Both the position numbers and the translations under genes were made by a program. DNA of 64,000 nt from Lewinella sp. JB7 (GTDB taxonomy: Bacteria > Bacteroidota > Bacteroidia > Chitinophagales > Saprospiraceae). The notes below the pieces were generated by a model, which saw nothing but the letters and a program-made list of their open reading frames with translations, searched no databases and was not told the origin of the DNA. Numbering within the stretch: position 1 is the first letter of the stretch; the number at the start of each line of letters is the position of its first letter. The stretch lies in contig NZ_JANCTD010000004.1 of assembly GCF_024297185.1 (NCBI RefSeq), positions 62,001 to 126,000 on the forward strand, in the 5' to 3' direction. Positions 31,480-39,212 of this stretch are shown piece by piece.

Positions 31480-31601
31480 AGCGGAAGACGAGATGACTCC
31501 CGTCGGTCGTGAGAAGGTTCGAACCCGCGACCCTCAGCTTGGTGCGTCGACCGGGGTTGGGGCCCCGGACGTAAGCGCGCTACCAACTGAGCTACTTCCG
31601 C
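31480..31601 (-). pseudogene. tRNA-Gly-like copy B with T-loop insert and replaced anticodon arm
   Basis: Same 122-base structure as copy A; at 31527 it keeps the base of the genuine gene, so it is the less diverged of the two. Confidence 0.85.
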
Positions 31602-31643
31602 AAATAATTCAACAAGTCAAATGCTCAACTACATGAACTGGTG

Positions 31644-31725
31644 TGGGGGTGGTAGGATTCGAACCTACTCAGCCGAAACACTGGATTTACAGTCCAGCCC
31701 ACCTCTCCAACTGTGGCGCACCCCC
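31644..31725 (-). tRNA. tRNA-Tyr (GTA)
   Basis: 82 bases with the long variable arm expected for tRNA-Tyr. Acceptor GGGGGTG/CACCCCC with discriminator A; anticodon arm CTGGA-CTGTAAA-TCCAG giving GTA. It holds the tyrU position of the classical cluster. Confidence 0.96.
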
Positions 31726-31766
31726 GTATTCGTCGTTAACTCAAGAACGTATCTTCCGGTCGTTGG

Positions 31767-31839
31767 AGCCGATGGACGGACTCGAACCGCCGACCAGCTG
31801 ATTACAAATCAGCTGCTCTACCAACTGAGCTACACCGGC
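31767..31839 (-). tRNA. tRNA-Thr (TGT)
   Basis: 73 bases, acceptor GCCGGTG/CATCGGC, anticodon arm GCTGA-TTTGTAA-TCAGC giving TGT. First gene of the tRNA-tuf cluster, the thrU position. Confidence 0.95.
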
Positions 31840-31943
31840 CTGAATTCTTGAATCTAAACCCTATTTCAAGTCAGCTCCAGGACGTTTTCCCAAAGCGATT
31901 GCAAAGGTATGTTCTTTCGTACAATTGACAAAGAACTATCGAC

Positions 31944-32831
31944 CTATTTTTTACCATCTCCTTCGGGGTGGGCCTGGCGGTACACTTCGCGCAGCCGTTC
32001 CAGGTTGTTGTGGGTGTACACCTGGGTGGCCGCCAGGCTGGCGTGGCCGAGTAGTTCCTTGACCGCGTTCAGGTCCGCTCCGCCCTCCGTCAGGTGGGTA
32101 GCGAAGGAATGCCGCAGCACGTGCGGACTCTTTTTCTCTTCGGCCGTGACTCCACTCAGGTAGCGCACCACGCGATTGTAGACGTACTTCGGATAGAGGG
32201 CACCGCCCCGTTCGGTCTGGAACAAGGGGGCGGCGCCGCCGCGCAGGAGCAACATCCGATCCAACAGCAAGGCCATCCCGGTGCCGAAGGGCACGATCCG
32301 TTCCTTATCGCCCTTACCCCGTATCCGGAGCTGCCGGCGCCCGAGGTCGATGTCGCCGTCCCGGAGCCCGATCAGTTCGGAGCGGCGCAGTCCGGTCTGG
32401 TACAGCAGGGCGAGCATGACGTGATCCTGCAGCAGACTTACATCCTCATTGTCTTCCGGATCCGGAAAAGCCGCGAACAGTCGTTTCAGGTCCTCCCGCG
32501 GAATGGTCACCGGCAACCGGCGTCCCAGCTTGGGCGTCGGGATACGCTGCGTAGGGTTGGTGGACTGCAGTCCGCGGGTCACGCGGTACAGGTAAAAGGC
32601 CTTGAGCGCCGAAAGCTTTCTGCGGATGCTACTCGCCGCGAGTTGCTCCCCCACCAGTTCGGCCAGCCAGCTTTTGACGATCTCCCGACTCACCTCCCCC
32701 GCACGCCGGATGTCGTACACCCGTTCGCAGTACTCGCCGAACTGCCGTAGATCACCCCGGTAGGCCGTCACCGTATGGGCACTCAGGCGCCGCTGGTGGG
32801 TCAGGTGGGCGAGAAATTCGTAAAACTCCAT
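31944..32831 (-). CDS. xerC: Tyrosine recombinase XerC
   Basis: 295 residues, the normal Xer length. The N-terminal SAM-like core-binding domain is followed by the catalytic domain with Arg149 (TGLRRSEL), Lys173 (RGKGDKERIVPFG), His237 and Arg240 (HVLRHSFATHL), His263 (LGHASLAATQ) and the nucleophile Tyr272. Xer recombinases resolve chromosome dimers at dif. It stands beside housekeeping genes and shows no sign of belonging to a mobile element, so the housekeeping role is favoured over a phage integrase. XerC versus XerD cannot be separated with certainty from sequence alone. Confidence 0.88.
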   Translation of the reverse strand: MEFYEFLAHLTHQRRLSAHTVTAYRGDLRQFGEYCERVYDIRRAGEVSREIVKSWLAELVGEQLAASSIRRKLSALKAFYLYRVTRGLQSTNPTQRIPTPKLGRRLPVTIPREDLKRLFAAFPDPEDNEDVSLLQDHVMLALLYQTGLRRSELIGLRDGDIDLGRRQLRIRGKGDKERIVPFGTGMALLLDRMLLLRGGAAPLFQTERGGALYPKYVYNRVVRYLSGVTAEEKKSPHVLRHSFATHLTEGGADLNAVKELLGHASLAATQVYTHNNLERLREVYRQAHPEGDGKK

Positions 32832-32884
32832 TACCGGATAAGCTTGCTATTGATCGGGAAAATACGGCACCCGCGGCCCCGCCC

Positions 32885-33385
32885 CTACTGTCCCAGGCAG
32901 AGCACCTGGATCTTTTCCGTCTGGATGGTATTGCTGCGGTTGCCCGCCCGGTCCTGCACGTAGATGAAGTAAGACAGCGTGTCCACGGGGTAGCGCTCGT
33001 CGGCCACGCAGAAACGGTCGTTGAAGACGCAGCACACCTGGGCCGTGTTAATGAGTGTAAAGAATACGTCGCCGCTGATGCCGTTGCCCGTACCCTCGAC
33101 GGGAATGACGGGGAAGGCCAGTGGGGTCGGCGGCAGATTCGGGAAGCGGCTATCGGTATAAAAGATGTCGGCACTGTCCTGGGTGGAGAGGTCGCCGTCG
33201 CCGTCCGTAAACGAGAACTGGATCGTAATGCTGTCCCGCGGCCCGTTGGTGAACTGGTAGATGGTATTCTTGCTCACCCCTTTGTAGGCGATCACCGGCT
33301 CGTCCGGGTAGTCGGGCGGATTGACGCAACTGGCCAGCACGAAGCCGGCGGCGAGCAACCATAGAGCGAAGCGGGTGTATTGCAT
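32885..33385 (-). CDS. Lipoprotein, hypothetical
   Basis: 166 residues starting MQYTRFALWLLAAGFVLASC, a lipoprotein signal with Cys20. The mature part has a FTDGDGDLSTQDSADIFYTD segment typical of Bacteroidota surface beta-sandwich lipoproteins, two adjacent Cys residues (AQVCCVFNDRFC) and a final YVQDRAGNRSNTIQTEKI strand. Function unknown. It is upstream of xerC on the same strand (53 bases apart) and divergent from the LuxE-like gene, whose start is 20 bases away. Confidence 0.7.
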   Translation of the reverse strand: MQYTRFALWLLAAGFVLASCVNPPDYPDEPVIAYKGVSKNTIYQFTNGPRDSITIQFSFTDGDGDLSTQDSADIFYTDSRFPNLPPTPLAFPVIPVEGTGNGISGDVFFTLINTAQVCCVFNDRFCVADERYPVDTLSYFIYVQDRAGNRSNTIQTEKIQVLCLGQ

Positions 33386-33405
33386 GGCAGATAATCTAGC
33401 TACTT

Positions 33406-34398
33406 ATGTCGCGCGACCAACTCGCCGAACGCATCGGGGCGGTGACCCCCGACTCCTTCGGGTCCCTGGCCCTGGACGTATTCCGTTACCAGGCGGCGCG
33501 TAACCCAATCTACGCCCAATACCTCGAATTGTTGCGTAAGGACCCGCGGCGCGTAGGCTGCCTGACCGATATTCCCCACCTTCCCATCGCCCTCTTCAAG
33601 CGATACCTGCTGCAGACGGACACGTGGACCCCCAGCCGCACCTTCACCAGTAGCGGCACCACGGGCCAGACCACCAGTCGCCATGCCCTGCGCAGTGAAT
33701 CCTGGTACCGTCGGGGAGCGCGCGACACCTTCGAACGCCAGTACGGTGCCCTCGCCGGCCGGGCGGTACTGGCCCTGCTGCCGGCGTATCTGGAGCGCGG
33801 TGGTTCGAGCCTCGTCTTCATGGCCAACGACTTCATCGAGCGCAGCGGCCACCCGGCTTCCGGCTTTTTCCTGGACGACCTGCCGGAACTCGCCCGCCGC
33901 CTCCGTGACCTCACCGACGCGGGCACCCCTACCCTGCTCCTGGGCGTCAGCTTCGCCCTATTGGACCTCGCCGAGCGCTTCCCCCAACCGTTGGGTCGGA
34001 CCATCGTGATGGAAACGGGGGGCATGAAGGGGCGCCGCCGCGAACTCACCCGCGCGGAACTGCACGCTACGCTGGCGCGGGCCTTCGGGGTCACGGACAT
34101 CCACAGCGAATACGGCATGACGGAATTGCTCTCCCAGGCTTACGCGCCCCGCCGGGGCCGGTTTATTCCGGCCGCCACGCTACGGGTCAGCGGGCGCGAC
34201 ATTACGGACCCCTTGTCCGCGGTGCCCGCCGGGCGTTCCGCCGCCCTGAATCTGCTGGACCTGGCCAATCTCGACACGGTAAGTTTCATTGCCAGCGACG
34301 ATCTGGGGCGGGTGTACGCCGACGGCACCTTCGAGGTGCTGGGCCGCATGGACCATTCCGACGTGCGGGGCTGCAATTTGCTGGTTACCGACTTGTAG
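33406..34398 (+). CDS. LuxE/PaaK-like acyl-activating protein
   Basis: 330 residues in the adenylate-forming superfamily. The ATP/acyl-AMP motif TFTSSGTTGQTTSRH is at about 80-94, HSEYGMTELLSQAYA about 230 and the DLGRVYADGTFEVLGRMD hinge near the C-terminus. This layout fits LuxE acyl-protein synthetase, which in luminous bacteria activates a fatty acid and passes it to LuxC. No luxC or luciferase pair is nearby, so the partner here is unknown. It starts 20 bases from the divergent lipoprotein gene and ends 88 bases before an SDR gene. The family is secure; the substrate is not. Confidence 0.8.
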   Translation: MSRDQLAERIGAVTPDSFGSLALDVFRYQAARNPIYAQYLELLRKDPRRVGCLTDIPHLPIALFKRYLLQTDTWTPSRTFTSSGTTGQTTSRHALRSESWYRRGARDTFERQYGALAGRAVLALLPAYLERGGSSLVFMANDFIERSGHPASGFFLDDLPELARRLRDLTDAGTPTLLLGVSFALLDLAERFPQPLGRTIVMETGGMKGRRRELTRAELHATLARAFGVTDIHSEYGMTELLSQAYAPRRGRFIPAATLRVSGRDITDPLSAVPAGRSAALNLLDLANLDTVSFIASDDLGRVYADGTFEVLGRMDHSDVRGCNLLVTDL

Positions 34399-34486
34399 TG
34401 CCGCCGCCTATCTTTACCCGTACCGCACCACCTACGGTGACGTTTCGCTATCCTTTTATATAACACCCGACAAGCTTACCCCCCAC

Positions 34487-35299
34487 ATGTCTAATTTATT
34501 CGACCTTTCCGGCAAGAACGCACTGCTTACCGGAGGGACCGGCGCGCTCGGTACCGCCATGGCCCAGGGACTGATCAATGCCGGGGCCCGGGTGGCCCTG
34601 CTCAGTCGCAATCCCGAAAATCTTACCGCCGCCGCCGCCAAGTTGGGCGGGGACGCGGGAGCCGTGATCCTGCTCCGGGGTGACGTCACCGACGCCGCCA
34701 GCCTGGAAAGCGCCCGCGAAGAACTCCGGCAAAAGTGGGGAAAGCTGGATATCCTGGTCAACGCCGCGGGGGGGAACCGCCCCGGGGCGACAATCGGCCC
34801 CGACCAAACCTTCTTCGACCTTAAAATGGAAGACTTCGCGGGCGTAAGCAAGCTTAACCTCGACGGTACGGTCATCCCCTCCCTCATCTTCGGGCAGCTG
34901 CTGACCGAGAACGGGGGCAGCATCGTTAACATCTCCAGCATGGCCGCCGACCGAGCCATTACCCGGGTGGTGGGCTACAGCGCCGCCAAGGCCGCCATTG
35001 ACAACTTCACCAAGTGGCTGGCCGTGGAGTTGGCGAAAAAGTACGAGGGTCGGGTGAGGGTGAACGCCATCGCCCCCGGCTTCTTCATCGGCGAGCAGAA
35101 CCGCCGCCTGCTGCTCAACGAAGACGGTACCCTGACCGACCGGGGAAACACCATCATCCGGAATACCCCGATGAACCGGTTCGGGGAGGCGGAGGAGCTC
35201 ATGTCCACCCTGGTGTGGCTCTGCGCCGACGCCAGTCGCTTCGTAACGGGGATCGTGGTCCCGGTAGACGGCGGATTCAGTGCCTTTTCCGGCGTATGA
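34487..35299 (+). CDS. SDR oxidoreductase, D-mannonate/fructuronate reductase-like
   Basis: 270 residues from the ATG at 34487; frame upstream overlaps the previous gene and is not used. Classical SDR motifs: TGGTGALG (15-22), the NAAGG strand (92-96), catalytic Ser150, Tyr164 and Lys168. The pattern GNRPGATIGPDQTFFDL, the C-terminal IAPGFFIGEQNRRLL and VVPVDGGFSAFSGV closely recalls SDR-type D-mannonate oxidoreductases used in glucuronate breakdown. That substrate is an inference; no uxuA or uxaC is in the window. It lies 68 bases upstream of pckA. Confidence 0.75.
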   Translation: MSNLFDLSGKNALLTGGTGALGTAMAQGLINAGARVALLSRNPENLTAAAAKLGGDAGAVILLRGDVTDAASLESAREELRQKWGKLDILVNAAGGNRPGATIGPDQTFFDLKMEDFAGVSKLNLDGTVIPSLIFGQLLTENGGSIVNISSMAADRAITRVVGYSAAKAAIDNFTKWLAVELAKKYEGRVRVNAIAPGFFIGEQNRRLLLNEDGTLTDRGNTIIRNTPMNRFGEAEELMSTLVWLCADASRFVTGIVVPVDGGFSAFSGV

Positions 35300-35310
35300 T
35301 TCAACAGCGG

Positions 35311-35342
35311 TTGGTGGGGTGGTCGGGCACTGCGTACCTTGC
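35311..35342 (+). promoter_or_regulatory. Candidate pckA promoter
   Basis: TTGG (35311-35314), 20 bases, then TACCTTGC (35335-35342), close to the Bacteroidota TTG / TAnnTTTG pattern with 25 bases left to the start codon. The -7 box has two departures from consensus. Confidence 0.4.
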
Positions 35343-35367
35343 GGGGCCTAACTAAAGCTTAAACCTC

Positions 35368-36933
35368 ATGCAACACCACAACCTCCGGGAAAACCTGAAG
35401 GTAGCCGCCCTCGTCGAAGACACCATCACGAAGGGGCAGGGCCACCTGAGCGATACCGGCGCGCTCATGATCAACACCGGTGCCTTTACCGGCCGGTCGC
35501 CCAAGGACCGCTTCGTCGTCGAGGACGACGTCACCCGCGACACCGTCGACTGGGGCAAGATCAACATCCCCATCGCGCCGGAGCACTTCGACCAGCTCCT
35601 CGACAAGACGCTGGAATATGCCGGCCAGCTGGAAGAAGTGTACGTACGCGACGCTTACGCCTGCGCCAGCCGCAAGTACCGCATCAACATTCGGGTATTC
35701 ACGGAGTACCCGTGGCAGAATATGTTCGCCTACAACATGTTCCTGCGCCCCGACGACGAGCGCATCACTAACCTGATGACCGACGAGTGGACCATTTACG
35801 CCTTCCCCGGCGTGAAGGCCGACCCCGCCGTGCACGGCACCCGGCAGGAGAACTTCAGCATCATCAACTTCACCAAGAAGATGATCCTCATCGGGGGCAC
35901 GGCCTACACCGGTGAGATCAAGAAGGGCATCTTCTCCGTCCTGAACTACGTACTGCCCACCCGCCGCGACGTCCTCAGCATGCACTGCTCGGCCAACGTA
36001 GGCACCAAGGGAGATACGGCCCTGTTCTTCGGTCTGTCGGGAACGGGAAAGACCACGCTCAGCAACGACCCGGACCGCCGCCTCATCGGCGACGACGAGC
36101 ACGGTTGGAGCCAGGCCAACGTCTTTAACCTCGAAGGCGGTTGCTACGCCAAGGTGATCGACCTGAGCGAGTCGAAGGAACCCCAGATCTACCGCGCCAT
36201 CAAGTTCGGCGCCCTTTTGGAAAACGTAGTGGTGAAGAGTGACGGCCATACCCCGGACTACGAGGATGAGAGCATAACGCAGAACACCCGCGTGAGCTAT
36301 CCGATCTACCACATCGACAACATCATGTACAACAGCCGGGGCGACCTGCCGCGGAACATTTTCTTCCTGACCTGCGATGCCTTCGGCGTGCTGCCTCCGA
36401 TCAGTCGGCTCACCCCCGAACAGGCGATGTATCACTTCATCAGTGGATACACCGCTAAGATCGCCGGTACCGAAACGGGCATCACCGAACCTCAGGCCAC
36501 CTTCTCCGCCTGCTTCGGTTCGCCCTTCATCCCCCTGCACCCCACCCACTACGCGGACATGCTGGGTAAGAAGCTCCGGGAAGCCGAGGCGGAAGGCGAG
36601 AAGATCAACGTGTGGCTCGTCAATACCGGCTGGACCGGCGGTGGTTACGGCGAGGGATCGCGCATCGAACTGTCCTTCACCCGGGCCATGATCAAGGCCG
36701 CCCTGACCGGCGAACTCGACACGGTATCCTACGTGACCGATCCGATCTTCGGACTGGAGCGTCCCACCAGTTGCCCCGACGTTCCCAACGCCATGCTGAA
36801 CCCCCGGGACACCTGGCGCAACGAAGCCCGGTACGACGAGGCCGCCAACAAACTGGCGGAACTGTTCCACAAGAACTTCGCCCCCTACGCCGAGGCCGCC
36901 AACGACGCCATCGTCAATGCCGGTCCGGAATAG
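35368..36933 (+). CDS. pckA: Phosphoenolpyruvate carboxykinase (ATP)
   Basis: 521 residues. It converts oxaloacetate and ATP to phosphoenolpyruvate, CO2 and ADP, the entry to gluconeogenesis. It shows the substrate Arg region TGRSPKDRF, the kinase-1 motif GLSGTGKTTLS (about 222) and the kinase-2/metal segment LIGDDEHGW. Length and motifs match the ATP-dependent form. Its last 20 bases overlap the 3' end of the convergent acyltransferase gene. Confidence 0.97.
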   Translation: MQHHNLRENLKVAALVEDTITKGQGHLSDTGALMINTGAFTGRSPKDRFVVEDDVTRDTVDWGKINIPIAPEHFDQLLDKTLEYAGQLEEVYVRDAYACASRKYRINIRVFTEYPWQNMFAYNMFLRPDDERITNLMTDEWTIYAFPGVKADPAVHGTRQENFSIINFTKKMILIGGTAYTGEIKKGIFSVLNYVLPTRRDVLSMHCSANVGTKGDTALFFGLSGTGKTTLSNDPDRRLIGDDEHGWSQANVFNLEGGCYAKVIDLSESKEPQIYRAIKFGALLENVVVKSDGHTPDYEDESITQNTRVSYPIYHIDNIMYNSRGDLPRNIFFLTCDAFGVLPPISRLTPEQAMYHFISGYTAKIAGTETGITEPQATFSACFGSPFIPLHPTHYADMLGKKLREAEAEGEKINVWLVNTGWTGGGYGEGSRIELSFTRAMIKAALTGELDTVSYVTDPIFGLERPTSCPDVPNAMLNPRDTWRNEARYDEAANKLAELFHKNFAPYAEAANDAIVNAGPE

Positions 36934-37855
36934 GATCGTACTCCGCCGGGAGGTAGGGGCGCGTCTTCAGTAAGTGCTCCACTTCCGGCGGCACCTCCCG
37001 CTTCCAGCGCCGGTGGGTCCATAGCCACGGTGTCGGATCGCGGAGGATCTCATGCTCCAGATGACGTACGAAGCACTCGGTGATGTAACCGGGTGCTTCG
37101 TCGCGTGGGGTGAGCGTGACCGGATATATCTTGCTGGTGTAGTAGCCGCGGGCGTTGCGTCGGAGGTTGATGTAATACACCGGTCGGTCGTAGCGTACCG
37201 CGAATCGTTCCGGCCCCGCGAGGAACGCCGTGGGGCGCCCCAGAAAGGTCGTCCAGTGCAGCTTCTGCCAGACGGCGTTGCTGGGAGACTGATCCGCCAC
37301 GAAGATGTCTACGGCGGGTCGCAGCGGGTCCCGGGCGAAGTATTCGTACACTTTGCGGCGCGACACCATGGTCACCCCGGTCCGTTCCCGGTTGTGGCGG
37401 GTCAGGCGATCCATCGTTTCGTTCTTCAGCGGAGAATAAATGGCCATCACGTTTGCCGGCGCGAATTGCCGCGGGAAACTCAGTCCCCCGATCTCCCAGT
37501 TGCTGTAGTGGGCGCCGTAGAGAATGCAGCTGCGGCCGTCGGCAGCCAGGGGTGCGACCAGCTCGGCGTTGACCACCCGTAGGTGACGGATCGCTTCCGC
37601 CTCCGAGAGGCTGTAATTTTTGATCGACTCCACGATCGTGTCGAAGAAATAGCGATAAAAAGATTCGGCTTGTTCCGCGATCCTCTCCTCCGTCCAGTCG
37701 GGAAAGCTCCCCCGCAGGTTATCGAATACGACCGCCCGCCGGTAGCCTATCCAGCGGTAGCCGATCCGGTACAACAGATCGGAGAGCCGGTACAACCACC
37801 CCATGGGCAGGTAGCTGAGGGGCAGGAGGAGTAAGTAGTAGAGTAGATACGCCAA
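36914..37855 (-). CDS. Lysophospholipid/lipid A acyltransferase (LpxL/HtrB-like)
   Basis: 313 residues with an N-terminal membrane segment (LLYYLLLLPLSYLPMGWLY). The catalytic HX4E motif is GAHYSNWEIGG (His116, Glu121), followed by MAIYSPLKNETMDRLTRHNRE and a DQSPSNAVWQKLHWTTFLG loop, all typical of the LpxL/HtrB family. It probably transfers a secondary acyl chain to lipid A or an aminolipid at the inner membrane. The start codon abuts the stop codon of the MerR gene, so the two form one transcript. The 3' ends of this gene and pckA overlap by 20 bases. Confidence 0.88.
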   Translation of the reverse strand: MAYLLYYLLLLPLSYLPMGWLYRLSDLLYRIGYRWIGYRRAVVFDNLRGSFPDWTEERIAEQAESFYRYFFDTIVESIKNYSLSEAEAIRHLRVVNAELVAPLAADGRSCILYGAHYSNWEIGGLSFPRQFAPANVMAIYSPLKNETMDRLTRHNRERTGVTMVSRRKVYEYFARDPLRPAVDIFVADQSPSNAVWQKLHWTTFLGRPTAFLAGPERFAVRYDRPVYYINLRRNARGYYTSKIYPVTLTPRDEAPGYITECFVRHLEHEILRDPTPWLWTHRRWKREVPPEVEHLLKTRPYLPAEYDPIPDRH

Positions 37856-38194
37856 TTAAAAGTCTCCTACGACCGATTCCAGGCGGCGGCGGACCTCCGA
37901 GAGGCGGTCGATGATTTCCTGTTTGCCGGGCCGAGGTTGGGCGGCCGTGGCGATCTCTTTACGGGCGCCGTCGAGGGTGAACCCCCGCTCCCGCACGAGG
38001 TGGTACACTTCCTGTAGCTGGCCGATATTTTCGCGGGTGAAGCGACGATCGCCGCGACTGTTCTTATTGGGTTTGATGTGGGAAAATTCGTTTTCCCAAA
38101 AGCGGATCAGGGAGGTGTTTACGCCGAGTTTCTTGGCGACTTCGCCGATCGAGTAATAGCGTTTAAGGTCGTCATCTGATTTAGGGGTGGCCAT
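37856..38194 (-). CDS. MerR-family transcriptional regulator
   Basis: 112 residues. The winged helix-turn-helix is at residues 12-75: YYSIGEVAKKLGVNTSLIRF, then WENEF and GDRRFTRENIGQLQEVYHLV. A short coiled-coil tail follows (LSEVRRRLESVV). No cysteine metal site or ligand domain is present, so it belongs to the small MerR group widespread in Bacteroidota. It is co-transcribed with the acyltransferase (adjacent stop and start) and divergent from cdsA, so it might regulate envelope lipid genes; this is a guess from position. Confidence 0.87.
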   Translation of the reverse strand: MATPKSDDDLKRYYSIGEVAKKLGVNTSLIRFWENEFSHIKPNKNSRGDRRFTRENIGQLQEVYHLVRERGFTLDGARKEIATAAQPRPGKQEIIDRLSEVRRRLESVVGDF

Positions 38195-38347
38195 GGTACG
38201 CGGGTGTGAGAGTGGTGTGGTAAGGGGCGAAAATTACGATTATTTCCGGAAGGGGAAATGACGCGGGCCTAACCCACGGATCGATTCGCCGGGCTATCTT
38301 ACGCCCTTCCCCGGATTGCGGGGGGTATTCATTGATTAAACGATCAG

Positions 38348-39184
38348 ATGCAGGGACTTTGGCGCAGACTTACCACGGCCGTAATTTTTGTGATCATCAT
38401 GATCGCGGGGATGTACACCGGCCCCTATACCTTCAACCTGCTCTTCTTAGTGATCACCGGCGGGTGTCTGTACGAATTCTTCGGCATGACCCTGGACCGG
38501 CACACCCGACGCGATCGTTTCCGTAAGGCCTTCGGCGTGGCGGTCGGTCTGCTCCCTTTCTTCCTGGTGAGCATTCTGTCGCTGGGTTACGTAAGCGATT
38601 CGGAAAGCTTCATCCAGGTATCCAGCCTGCTGTTCGCGCCCTTCATCTTCACGATCTTTATCTACGAGCTGTACAGCAACAGCCGCGAGCCCTTCGTGAA
38701 CATCGCTTACATCATACTGGGCATGTTTTACATCGGCATTCCCTTCGCCCTGGTGGACTTTATCGCTTTTGACGGCAACACCTTTTACTACCGCATCGTC
38801 TTCGGGCTACTGCTGCTGACCTGGGTGAACGATACCGGCGCATACGTCGTCGGCAGCAAGTTCGGCAAGACCCCCCTGTTTCCGCGCATCTCCCCCAATA
38901 AGACCTGGGAAGGATCTATTGGAGGGGCCCTCACGTGCATGCTGTTCGGGTACGTACTGCACCTGGTTTTTGACGAGATCGGCCTCATCCAGTGGCTGGT
39001 ACTTGCCGCCATCGTGGGCGTGTTCGGGGGCATCGGCGACCTGATCGAAAGCATGCTCAAACGCAGCGTCGGCGTGAAGGACAGCGGCAACCTACTGCCG
39101 GGGCACGGCGGCTTGCTGGACCGGTTCGACGCTTTCATCTTCGTCATCCCCTTCGCGGCGGCCTATATCCTGTACCTGCGCTAG
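38348..39184 (+). CDS. cdsA: Phosphatidate cytidylyltransferase
   Basis: 278 residues, an integral membrane enzyme with about seven segments. It makes CDP-diacylglycerol from phosphatidate and CTP. The C-terminal family signature SVGVKDSGNLLPGHGGLLDR is exact, and the preceding SPNKTWEGSIGG loop is also diagnostic. Its upstream spacer (153 bases) is shared with the divergent MerR gene. Confidence 0.96.
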   Translation: MQGLWRRLTTAVIFVIIMIAGMYTGPYTFNLLFLVITGGCLYEFFGMTLDRHTRRDRFRKAFGVAVGLLPFFLVSILSLGYVSDSESFIQVSSLLFAPFIFTIFIYELYSNSREPFVNIAYIILGMFYIGIPFALVDFIAFDGNTFYYRIVFGLLLLTWVNDTGAYVVGSKFGKTPLFPRISPNKTWEGSIGGALTCMLFGYVLHLVFDEIGLIQWLVLAAIVGVFGGIGDLIESMLKRSVGVKDSGNLLPGHGGLLDRFDAFIFVIPFAAAYILYLR

Positions 39185-39212
39185 CCGGACGGTTCATCAG
39201 GCGGCGGGCCCG

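Larger units (their letters stand above)
31264..31601 (-). repeat. Two 169-bp tandem units of tRNA-Gly-derived sequence
   Basis: 31264-31432 and 31433-31601 are identical except for one base (A at 31358, G at 31527). Each consists of a 47-48 base spacer and a 122-base altered tRNA-Gly copy; the spacer is the same as that next to the genuine gene. The near identity implies recent duplication or ongoing conversion. Confidence 0.92.

Noticed and set aside
31311-31601. Group I intron in tRNA-Gly copies
   Set aside because: The inserts are 24 and 34 bases, far too short, and one replaces part of the tRNA rather than interrupting it.
31944-32831. Phage or integrative-element integrase using the adjacent tRNA genes as attachment sites
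   Set aside because: Length and motifs fit housekeeping XerC; neighbours are not mobile-element genes and the tRNA genes are complete without flanking direct repeats of an att type.
33406-34398. Bioluminescence locus
   Set aside because: Only a LuxE-like protein is present here; the luciferase-like protein at 59 kb is a general LLM oxidoreductase in a different operon.
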